A DNA stretch of 11,668 nucleotides from Candidatus Altarchaeales archaeon (GTDB lineage: Archaea; Altiarchaeota; Altiarchaeia; IMC4; QMZM01): positions 1 through 11,668 of the forward strand of contig QMZJ01000025.1 of NCBI GenBank assembly GCA_003663115.1. The letters run 5' to 3'. The position numbers were made by a program, and so were the translations under genes. Of the stretch, positions 6,227-11,668 are shown piece by piece; the stretch's first letter is position 1; the number at the start of each line of letters is the position of its first letter. The notes under the pieces are model-generated. The model saw only the letters and a program-made list of their open reading frames with translations. It did not search any database and was not told the DNA's origin.

Positions 6227-6954
6227 TGAAAGCCGTTATACTTGCGGGGGGGCTGGGAAAAAGACTGAGGCCATTAACAGATCATGTTCCAAAGGCAATG
6301 CTCCCCATACGCGGAAGGCCAATAATCGACCTGATAATTAAAAATTTGAGATCTGCCGAGATTAATAGGTTTATCATTGTAACCGGTTATCTGAGCGAAC
6401 AGATCAGACAACATCTGAGAAAAGAGGACATTACCTTTGTAAAACAGGAGGAACCCTTGGGCTCTGGAGATGCGCTGAGATCCGCCATACCCCTGCTTAA
6501 AGGAGATTTTGTAGTTACCGCCTCAGATACATTGCTGCCAGTAGACCATATAAGGAAATTAATTGACCTACATCTCGGGAAAGATTGTGATGCAACGCTA
6601 AGCCTCAAGAGACTTTCCGATAAAGAGATAGTGAATTCATCCACGGTTCTACTCAGGAAGGATTCGATAGTGAGGATCATAGAAAAACCGTCAAGGGAGG
6701 AGATTCTGAGCAATATTTCTGCATGCCCATTCTACATATTCAACGACAGAATTAAAGACTATTTGCCGAGAATTAAAAAATCGAAGAGGGGGGAATACGA
6801 ATTAACCTCTGCGATACAGCTAATGATCGATGATGGGCTGAGGGTTAAGGGTTTATTAACCAAAGAATGGTTCCATCTCTCAAACCTGGAGGACTTCCTG
6901 AAAGTGAATTTCGATTATCCGGATCGGTATTGGCTCTTTTCTGTATCTCGATAA
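6226..6954 (+). CDS. Sugar-phosphate nucleotidyltransferase (COG1208 type)
   Basis: A 242-residue enzyme of the nucleotidyltransferase family that joins a sugar-1-phosphate and an NTP to form an NDP-sugar and pyrophosphate. The N-terminus carries LAGGLGKRLRPLTDHVPKAM (6-25), the nucleotide-binding signature, followed by PIRGRPIIDLI. EEPLGSGDALRSA (75-87) and the metal-binding Asp101 in VTASDTLL are in place. GEYELTSAIQLMI near the C-terminus matches the family's sugar-binding 'E..LTDA' block. There is no left-handed beta-helix acyltransferase domain, so it is the catalytic domain alone, about the length of simple glucose-1-phosphate or mannose-1-phosphate enzymes. The sugar and base cannot be told from sequence by eye. 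It likely supplies glycan or lipid-sugar synthesis. Confidence 0.92.
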   Translation: MKAVILAGGLGKRLRPLTDHVPKAMLPIRGRPIIDLIIKNLRSAEINRFIIVTGYLSEQIRQHLRKEDITFVKQEEPLGSGDALRSAIPLLKGDFVVTASDTLLPVDHIRKLIDLHLGKDCDATLSLKRLSDKEIVNSSTVLLRKDSIVRIIEKPSREEILSNISACPFYIFNDRIKDYLPRIKKSKRGEYELTSAIQLMIDDGLRVKGLLTKEWFHLSNLEDFLKVNFDYPDRYWLFSVSR

Positions 6955-7221
6955 TTTGAAAAAAGGACATATCTCAAGAACTATCTATATCATCTGGCAG
7001 ATAAGAAAAACGCATCTGCATCTACTTTGAATAGTACCAATCATACCCTGAAATTATTATGGCGGGGTTCTAAGGAGAAGGTTTGTTTATGAAGTAAATT
7101 AACCACTTTAAACCATATGTCCTCATTTTCCATTCCATATAGATGTACATAGCTGTTTTACCACCAAAAACTCTATACTTAATTAAGTAATATATGAGAA
7201 AAACGAAACAATACCGGACTG
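6955..7221. other. Gene-free AT-rich spacer left of the transposase remnant
   Basis: I see no intact gene here on either strand. The plus frame reading LLWRGSKEKVCL around 7050-7089 ends in a stop and vaguely recalls the middle of IS630 transposases, but that is too short to trust. A weak hairpin is possible between GCAGAT (6997-7002) and ATCTGC (7014-7019). No T-rich terminator directly follows the nucleotidyltransferase stop. The region may be decayed insertion-sequence DNA continuous with the remnant to its right. Confidence 0.4.
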
Positions 7222-7434
7222 GTGCCCAAACACAAGCAACCAGGTACACAGATAGTCGGGAGGGAAGATAACTACTATCCACCCGGGTTGAATCCAGTGG
7301 GGGAATGCTGGAGGCAGTCAGATGAGGATGCACCTGGGAATAAAATCCATTCAACATTTAGAGAGATAAAGAAGAATTGCCAAGTATTTGAGAACGAGAA
7401 GATTCAAGTTGTGATTAAATATCTATGTCAATGA
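7222..7434 (+). pseudogene. IS630-family transposase, C-terminal remnant
   Basis: About 70 codons encode a recognisable end of an IS630-type DDE transposase. YYPPGLNPVGECWRQ (about 18-32 of the frame) matches the family's 'PPYSPxLNPVEECWRQ' block, and the following STFREIKK and the closing VVIKYLCQ fit the normal C-terminal helix and tail. The third catalytic acidic residue, the Glu of 'NPVE', is Gly here (GGG at 7300-7302), so activity would be lost even in a full-length protein. The N-terminal two-thirds and both catalytic aspartates are absent, and the residues before about 7258 do not look like transposase, suggesting a frameshift or deletion. I could not define terminal inverted repeats or a TA target duplication. 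The stop at 7432-7434 appears to be the original one. Confidence 0.72.
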
Positions 7435-7456
7435 CTATGGATTAGATCAGAGTTCG

Positions 7457-7464
7457 TATTTATA
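7457..7464 (+). promoter_or_regulatory. rpoL TATA box
   Basis: TATTTATA is centred about 33 bases before the rpoL ATG at 7494, so transcription would start a few bases ahead of the start codon. A second AT-rich block, ATATATTTATT (7475-7485), is too close to the ATG to be the box. The promoter lies right after the transposase remnant. Confidence 0.5.
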
Positions 7465-7493
7465 CACCTCTTCCATATATTTATTCTATCAAA

Positions 7494-7757
7494 ATGGAGA
7501 TTAAGTTTATCCAGAAGAAGAAGGGTGTTATAGAACTCGAATTTGATGATAAGACGTTACCGAACGCATTGGTTGGGGTTTTATCTGAGAGAGGTATAGA
7601 TGCCTATGTCTATGACCCCCATCCCCTCATGCCCGGCTACAGATTACATGTAGAAGCACCAGACGCAATGAAGGAGCTAAAATCTGCGCTGAACCAAGTG
7701 GAAAAGAAATGGAAGAGTTTCCATAAGCTGGTAAAAGGGGAAATGAAATCAAAATAA
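7494..7757 (+). CDS. rpoL: DNA-directed RNA polymerase subunit L
   Basis: An 87-residue archaeal RNA polymerase subunit L (Rpo11), the counterpart of eukaryotic Rpb11/Rpc19. It pairs with subunit D through an alpha-like dimerisation fold to form the assembly platform of the polymerase. Visible features are LEFDDKTLPNALVGVL (about 15-30), the family's dimerisation helix with 'D.T..N.L...L', then YDPHPLMPGYRLHV (about 41-54), with the conserved 'HP....' block, and a C-terminal amphipathic helix ending in a basic tail. Length is normal for the family (about 85-95). It appears to be a single-gene transcript: promoter upstream, T-rich stretch and a new promoter downstream. Confidence 0.96.
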   Translation: MEIKFIQKKKGVIELEFDDKTLPNALVGVLSERGIDAYVYDPHPLMPGYRLHVEAPDAMKELKSALNQVEKKWKSFHKLVKGEMKSK

Positions 7758-7772
7758 TTATGGTATCTCCTA

Positions 7773-7785
7773 CTTTTTATTTTCT
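7773..7785 (+). terminator. T-rich putative terminator after rpoL
   Basis: CTTTTTATTTTCT begins 15 bases after the rpoL stop codon. Archaeal polymerase terminates on T-runs in the non-template strand, and the next gene has its own TATA box immediately downstream, so a stop here is plausible. There is no hairpin. Confidence 0.42.
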
Positions 7786-7797
7786 GATATATACATA
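7786..7797 (+). promoter_or_regulatory. TATA box of the winged-helix/ATPase operon
   Basis: GATATATACATA is centred about 26-28 bases before 7818-7820. Transcription would start close to the GGTGA ribosome-binding sequence at 7819-7823, giving a very short leader before the ATG at 7829. Confidence 0.48.
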
Positions 7798-7828
7798 ATA
7801 TAATGAATCTATTCGGTTGGTGAATTAC

Positions 7829-8167
7829 ATGGAAGAGAAAAGGAAAATTCTGGACCTGTTTTTGCACGACAAGCCCACGGGTATTGTGTTAAGCCTGAAG
7901 GACTCCACTGGAAAATACGCATCCGTCCTCTCCAAGGAGACGGATTGTACCTATACCCACACCCTGAAGATCCTTACACAATTACAAGAATCTGGCATAG
8001 TTGAATTCGAGAAGAAGGGTAGGATAAAATTTGTCAGATTAACCACAACGGGTGTTGATATCGCTCATGAGCTTGAGGGTCTGGTCAGACAATTAGAGAA
8101 GCTCTCCGAAGAGAAACCCAAAAAAGAGCCCGGGAAGAGACCCGGGAGAGGTAAGAAAAAGGGGTAA
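7829..8167 (+). CDS. Winged-helix DNA-binding protein
   Basis: A 112-residue likely transcription regulator. Residues about 30-75 form a winged-helix pattern: KYASVLSKETDCTYTHTLKI as helix-turn-helix with the recognition helix, LTQLQESGIVEFEKKGRIKF as helix plus wing, then VRLTTTGVDIAHELEGL, as in MarR/archaeal HTH proteins. The tail after residue 90 is a lysine/arginine/proline-rich extension (KPKKEPGKRPGRGKKKG), probably disordered and nucleic-acid binding. I chose ATG at 7829 because GGTGA (7819-7823), matching archaeal anti-Shine-Dalgarno, sits 5 bases ahead; a TTG at 7817 in frame would add 4 residues. The ATPase gene starts one base after its stop, so the two are translationally coupled and likely work together. 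Regulon unknown. Confidence 0.83.
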   Translation: MEEKRKILDLFLHDKPTGIVLSLKDSTGKYASVLSKETDCTYTHTLKILTQLQESGIVEFEKKGRIKFVRLTTTGVDIAHELEGLVRQLEKLSEEKPKKEPGKRPGRGKKKG

Positions 8168-8168
8168 A

Positions 8169-9011
8169 ATGGCAATTGAGAGGGTTAGGAGCGGTATTCC
8201 GGGCCTGGATGAATTGATACAGGGTGGTTTTCCAAAGGGGTCTTGCATTCTCATTTCTGGTTCTCCGGGGACTGGGAAGAGTATAATGGCCGTCCATTTT
8301 CTGCACGAAGGTGCCATGAATGATGAGGTTGGCATCTATGTCAGTTTTGATGAACCGAGGGAGAGTATACTCCTCAGTGGGGAGGAGCTCGGATTTAATC
8401 TGAGAAGATTGGAGTATGAAAATAAGCTGATAATTCTGGAATATTTTACGATAGAGAGTAACCTGTACCTCGATGAAAGGAGTAGAATAGAGAAGGAGAT
8501 GAGGGGCCTAGAGGAAAAGAAGAAGCTCTTGGAGAGGGAGGGAAGATCCACGAACAAGATAGAGAACAGGATAGATGTGCTCAAAGACAGGATCGAAGAG
8601 GTTGAACGAGCTATCAGGGAAAGCAGATACAAGATTTCGCAACACGAGAGGGAGGAGATATTCTTTGATAGATTGAACGAGATTATCCCATTGATCAAGG
8701 CAGAGAGATTGGTCGTGGATTCATTATCTGCATATATGATATATGGCGTCAGTAAGGACGCATTACATATGTTCATCCACAGATTAAGAGACCTGGGTAC
8801 GACGACCATACTGATCTCCGAAGCCCCAGAGGATATCGAGAGCCTAGAGAAGACGGCAGAATACCTAGTTGATGGGATCGTAGAGCTCCGCCATATGGAT
8901 AAAGCCGATTCTATGAACCTGAGGATCAAGAAGATAAGATGGACAAAGCAGAAAAGGGGCTTCATCCCCTATGAGATAACTCCCAGGGGAATTGTGATTG
9001 GGGGGACGTAG
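8169..9011 (+). CDS. KaiC/RAD55-like RecA-superfamily ATPase with coiled-coil insertion
   Basis: A 280-residue single-domain RecA-fold ATPase of the archaeal KaiC-like/RAD55 group. It opens with the typical RVRSGIPGLDELIQGGFPKG, then Walker A GSPGTGKS (31-38), the acidic pair region YVSFDEPRESI (57-67), Walker B RLVVDS (180-185) and the C-terminal RIKKIRWTKQKRGFIPYEIT found in KaiC-like proteins. Between about residues 102 and 162 it has a highly charged helix-rich segment (EKEMRGLEEKKKLL, NRIDVLKDRIEEVERAI) predicted to form a coiled coil; ordinary KaiC-like domains lack so long an insertion here. No membrane segment is seen. It is coupled to the upstream winged-helix gene (one-base gap), suggesting ATP-dependent signalling or regulation of that protein. 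Target unknown; recombinase activity is not implied. Confidence 0.88.
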   Translation: MAIERVRSGIPGLDELIQGGFPKGSCILISGSPGTGKSIMAVHFLHEGAMNDEVGIYVSFDEPRESILLSGEELGFNLRRLEYENKLIILEYFTIESNLYLDERSRIEKEMRGLEEKKKLLEREGRSTNKIENRIDVLKDRIEEVERAIRESRYKISQHEREEIFFDRLNEIIPLIKAERLVVDSLSAYMIYGVSKDALHMFIHRLRDLGTTTILISEAPEDIESLEKTAEYLVDGIVELRHMDKADSMNLRIKKIRWTKQKRGFIPYEITPRGIVIGGT

Positions 9012-9093
9012 GGTTTTCTCATTCTGTCTCGTGATATTATCTTTTCCTCCTCAGGCCTATGATATTTGCCTAACCGTAAATCCCTCAATTGAA

Positions 9094-9840
9094 TTATATT
9101 CCGATTATCTCGGGGAGTTTCCCCCAGCTTCCCAGTTCATTGCCCCTGAGAATGAGAACGCCATTAACCCCTTTAATCTCTCTGGCTCTTTTTAACCCCT
9201 TTCTTATACCATTTAATCCCCTGACCTCATTCCCTATGGATGTTGCGGCAGCATCGGCCAGGGGACAGGACCTCGCAACGACGGAGACGGCATCGGAATC
9301 CCCCAGGCTTATGGAATGCCCAACGGAGCTGGAGCTCGTACATACTGCCAAGGGGGTTTCATCCGGATTTATTTTAAATCCAATCCTGTTGGAGAATTTT
9401 GAGTTTCCGGCGTATATCCCGACAACCCTCTCACTTCTGATTTTCAGAAAGATATCCCCCCCATTATCGACAATTACCTCCGTGGCACCATTTTTCAATA
9501 AAAACCTTCCAATTTGTTCAGAGAACGTCCCCGCAACAGAGGCCATTGGCCCAACCCCTGCCCTCTCTCCGGCTTTTGCCATGAGTCTCACAATTTCTGG
9601 TGCATTCTCATCAACCTCTACTGGGTGATAGGAGATAAGAAAAAATCCATCTCTATGGCAATACCTCTCCAATTCATTATAGACTCTTTCGAGAAATTCC
9701 ATGGCCTCATCTTCAAGATTCCTGTCAGAAAGCACGGTAATCCTCGTATGCTTGTACTCCAGCTCAAATTTACTTAGATCTCCTGAATTGATAGACTCCT
9801 GAGAGGACACGCCTCTACACATGCTCCGCAACGAATGCAT
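9094..9840 (-). CDS. UPF0280 (COG2122, ApbE-related) protein
   Basis: A 248-residue protein of the UPF0280/COG2122 family, distantly related to the flavin transferase ApbE. In Methanosarcina acetivorans a COG2122 protein was implicated with the DUF39 and NIL-ferredoxin proteins in homocysteine formation. Seen here: FELEYKHTRITVLSDR (about 25-40), VGPMASVAGTFSEQIGRFLL (about 96-115), VIVDNGGDIFLK (about 122-133), VCTSSSSVGHSISLGDSDAV and VVARSCPLADAAATSIGN. The start is uncertain: ATG at 9840 has a strong GGAGG (9848-9852) 7 bases ahead but makes the gene overlap the ferredoxin gene by 67 bases, and the first 24 residues are not family-like. ATG 9822 and GTG 9810 are alternatives without good ribosome sites. 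The exact biochemical role is unsettled. Confidence 0.9.
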   Translation of the reverse strand: MHSLRSMCRGVSSQESINSGDLSKFELEYKHTRITVLSDRNLEDEAMEFLERVYNELERYCHRDGFFLISYHPVEVDENAPEIVRLMAKAGERAGVGPMASVAGTFSEQIGRFLLKNGATEVIVDNGGDIFLKIRSERVVGIYAGNSKFSNRIGFKINPDETPLAVCTSSSSVGHSISLGDSDAVSVVARSCPLADAAATSIGNEVRGLNGIRKGLKRAREIKGVNGVLILRGNELGSWGKLPEIIGI

Positions 9841-10172
9841 TTATCACCCTCCACCTTGATACTCCAGTCTTCTGTAAATGAAATCGCATTTGTTGGACAT
9901 AATGCAATGCAGGCACCACAATTAATACATCTACTTACGTCGTTCGCGATATTCTTCTCCAGCTTGCTGACCTCTATTCCCTTCTTGATGAGTGCATCTA
10001 CCACCTTTCTCTGTTCCCTCTCATTCCCTAGGATACTTATCACGATGGTTCCCTCGTCATAGTCCACCTTTGCCCTCAGTATATTTACCAGAATCCCTGT
10101 CTCGAGAACGGTACTGGCGATTATCGGCGAATCAACGACATCCGATGGGAATTTTAACAGATACTTATTCAT
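9774..10172 (-). CDS. NIL-domain / 2x[4Fe-4S] ferredoxin for homocysteine synthesis
   Basis: A 132-residue fusion of an N-terminal NIL domain (about 3-73, containing IIASTVLETGILVNILRAKV and VVDALIKKGIEVSKLE) and a C-terminal two-cluster ferredoxin. The cysteine motifs are CINCGACIALCP (about 82-93) and CIRCGACVEACP (about 111-122), each CxxCxxCxxxCP, enough for two [4Fe-4S] clusters. Orthologues adjacent to DUF39 proteins (MA1822 in M. acetivorans) are needed to make homocysteine from aspartate semialdehyde, presumably supplying electrons for reduction of a thio-intermediate. It is cytoplasmic. The ATG overlaps the DUF39 stop in an ATGA tetranucleotide (10169-10172), so translation is coupled; the downstream UPF0280 frame also overlaps its 3' end. 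Confidence 0.94.
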   Translation of the reverse strand: MNKYLLKFPSDVVDSPIIASTVLETGILVNILRAKVDYDEGTIVISILGNEREQRKVVDALIKKGIEVSKLEKNIANDVSRCINCGACIALCPTNAISFTEDWSIKVEGDKCIRCGACVEACPLRSLSIQEI

Positions 10173-11656
10173 TTTTTGACGCCCCTGCGGATTATATCGG
10201 TTACGGTAATTATCCCGATAAGTTTCTTTTCATCATCAAGCACGGGGGTTGAACCAATTTTGTACTTCTCGAGCCTTCTGGCGGCCGCATCTATGTATTC
10301 GTCCTTTCTCGACGTTATAACGTCTCTGGTCATTATCTCCTTCAACTTTTTCTTGTGCTTTGCAACGGCCTTCGTGATATCCCAGGATGTGACAATTCCA
10401 ACCAGGTTATTCTCTTCATTAACTATCGGGATCTGATCTATCTCATTATTAACGAGTAACTCGGAGACCTCTTCAATGGAATCCTCCGGGTTGGCAGTTA
10501 TAACGTCCCTGGTCATTACCTCCCCGACCGTCGGTACCATCTTCCTTAATCTCATTGGTCTGACCTCCACATCCCGTGGCAATGATCGAATTTTTTCGGT
10601 GAGAAAGAAATCCCCTTCCTGAATCCATTCCTTCAATCTCTCCATTATCCTGAACGAGACCTTGAGACTGGATAGGGGGCTCGTTCTTACTTTTTTATCA
10701 TCAATATAAACCTCACCCGAGAATAGCTCCTTATAGGTGACCTCCTTAATCACGGGTTTTTCCCTCTTTGGGGTTCCATAATCCAATATCTTCGTCTTTA
10801 TGTCCTCGTTTCTGATCGCGGTCCTTTCCGCTATCTTTTCATTCAGAATCGGGATGGGGATTCCAATTCCAACGAAGAGAGATACCCCATAGCCGGGAAT
10901 CGTCGCCCCGGATAAAAACTCGGTGGACATCTCCTTTAGATTTCCCTTTGTCGCTATTGTACTCCGTCCAGTTTTTGGTGAATGCTGGGTTCCCTCCCCG
11001 ACTACGATGCCCTGAGCCCCACACAGAAATATCCTGGTTCCAACACCGATAGTCTCAAGCTCGGGGTCATTGATTAATGGGCTTATCTCGCCCGTTCCAG
11101 CAAAATTGATATTCCTCTGATTGGGGAGTAGAGTACCCATATACGTATGTAAGATCGTATCCGTGGAATTTATGGCTGCATTGTATCTCTGGACGCAGTT
11201 CCTTGGATTGAACATTATCGCTTGATTTAGATCGTCTATAGTCAGGGTAGTTTCGACCTTTTTTCTTGGATAGCAATCGGTCCCGTAAGCTGTAGCCCTT
11301 AGATTCACCTCTTTTCTGGCAACTAAATCCTCGATAACGTGACCCCCACCGTATTCAAAGCCCCTGTCTTCACTCGGCTGAGCCGCTCCAAGATAGGCAT
11401 CGACGGCTGCAATTCCTGTATATGCTTCAACCTCATTTAGCCAGACCCTTTGCATCTTTATCGGAGGGTCTGGATGACCAAAATTTAAAAAAACCCCGGA
11501 GGAACACATTGCACCGAATGTTCCAGTTGTAACTACATCAACCTCCCGCGCGGCTCTCTTTGGATTCTCCTCAAATAGCTCCGGCATTTCATCCGCTCTA
11601 ACAACAACGGCATCCCCTCTCCGGATCCTTTCATTTATCTCCTTGATACTTTTCAT
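10169..11656 (-). CDS. DUF39-CBS homocysteine biosynthesis protein
   Basis: A 495-residue protein: a DUF39 domain (about 1-370) followed by two CBS domains (about 373-433 and 434-495, each beginning with a 'V/IMTRDVIT' segment). Orthologues MA1821 (M. acetivorans) and MJ0100 (Methanocaldococcus) convert aspartate semialdehyde and a sulfide-derived sulfur to homocysteine. Two cysteines stand out, Cys51 in FGAMCSSGVFLNFGH and Cys128 in YGTDCYPRKK; the latter region is the likely sulfur-carrying site, by analogy to the two family-conserved cysteines. Other conserved blocks are GGGHVIEDLVARKEV, GTGEISPLINDP, FLCGAQGIVVGEGTQHS and YGVSLFVGIGIPIPIL. The CBS pair may sense adenosyl compounds (such as S-adenosylmethionine) or nucleotides. 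The ATG at 11656 is 12 bases from the window edge, so its promoter is not visible. Confidence 0.94.
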   Translation of the reverse strand: MKSIKEINERIRRGDAVVVRADEMPELFEENPKRAAREVDVVTTGTFGAMCSSGVFLNFGHPDPPIKMQRVWLNEVEAYTGIAAVDAYLGAAQPSEDRGFEYGGGHVIEDLVARKEVNLRATAYGTDCYPRKKVETTLTIDDLNQAIMFNPRNCVQRYNAAINSTDTILHTYMGTLLPNQRNINFAGTGEISPLINDPELETIGVGTRIFLCGAQGIVVGEGTQHSPKTGRSTIATKGNLKEMSTEFLSGATIPGYGVSLFVGIGIPIPILNEKIAERTAIRNEDIKTKILDYGTPKREKPVIKEVTYKELFSGEVYIDDKKVRTSPLSSLKVSFRIMERLKEWIQEGDFFLTEKIRSLPRDVEVRPMRLRKMVPTVGEVMTRDVITANPEDSIEEVSELLVNNEIDQIPIVNEENNLVGIVTSWDITKAVAKHKKKLKEIMTRDVITSRKDEYIDAAARRLEKYKIGSTPVLDDEKKLIGIITVTDIIRRGVKK

Positions 11657-11668
11657 AGAACTTAATTA

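Noticed and set aside
7284..7296. CGGGTTGAATCC resembles a tRNA T-arm.
   Set aside because: The loop lacks the TTC sequence, no acceptor stem or D-arm fits, and the bases encode the conserved LNP block of the transposase remnant.
7229..7340. Imperfect inverted pair CCAGGTACA / TGCACCTGG that might frame an RNA.
   Set aside because: The arms are about 90 bases apart, lie within the transposase-like frame, and no further pairing supports a structured RNA.
8336..8965. A 209-codon open frame on the minus strand.
   Set aside because: It is antisense to the KaiC-like ATPase, Ser/Leu/Ile-rich in the way mirror frames of charged helices are, and has no recognisable motif.
9012..9093. The convergent spacer between the ATPase and UPF0280 genes was examined for a terminator.
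   Set aside because: There are only short T-runs (9013-9016 and 9042-9045) and no hairpin; not strong enough to annotate.
9089..9628. A 179-codon open frame on the plus strand.
   Set aside because: It is antisense to the well-supported UPF0280 gene, with proline/serine-rich low-information composition.
1..11668. CRISPR arrays, intact tRNA/rRNA genes, prophage genes and attachment sites were looked for.
   Set aside because: No regularly spaced repeats, tRNA cloverleaf signatures or phage-type genes were seen by reading.

Overview
The window looks like a chromosomal segment of an anaerobic archaeon, most likely a euryarchaeote. Support comes from archaeal-only or archaeal-type genes: RNA polymerase subunit L, archaeal tyrosyl-tRNA synthetase, stand-alone Bud32 kinase, UPF0147, DUF211, and a three-gene homocysteine set otherwise known from methanogens and other sulfide-using anaerobes. 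TATA-like boxes about 25-28 bases before start codons imply largely leaderless transcription. I cannot name the genus.

Layout, left to right. (1) 119-1031, plus: a DUF211 protein and a VIT1/CCC1-like membrane protein (TIGR00267 type), probably one operon. (2) 1035-1643, minus: Bud32, convergent with the membrane gene and divergent from the next operon across a short spacer with a 12-bp tandem repeat. (3) 1750-2961, plus: UPF0147 and tyrosyl-tRNA synthetase. (4) 2984-5832, minus: an HD-domain phosphohydrolase followed by a TrkH-type K+ channel subunit, then the decayed C-terminal end of a PIN-domain protein. (5) 5916-6954: a small DUF1616-type membrane protein (minus) and a sugar-phosphate nucleotidyltransferase (plus), diverging across 31 bases in which each TATA box sits at the other gene's start. 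(6) 6955-7493: about 540 bases without an intact gene, holding an IS630-family transposase remnant whose catalytic glutamate is replaced. (7) 7494-9011, plus: rpoL, then a winged-helix regulator and a KaiC/RAD55-like ATPase with a coiled-coil insertion. (8) 9094-11656, minus: DUF39-CBS protein, NIL-ferredoxin and UPF0280 protein, with overlapping reading frames.

Functionally the window mixes information processing (rpoL, tyrS, bud32), ion and metal transport (trkH, VIT1-like), nucleotide-sugar metabolism, and sulfur assimilation. Region 8 is the clearest pathway: the DUF39 and NIL-ferredoxin pair makes homocysteine from aspartate semialdehyde and a reduced sulfur donor, with the UPF0280 protein as an accessory factor. 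The least described unit is the winged-helix/ATPase pair. I do not see a convincingly new defence or mobile system; mobile and toxin-like genes are present only as fragments.
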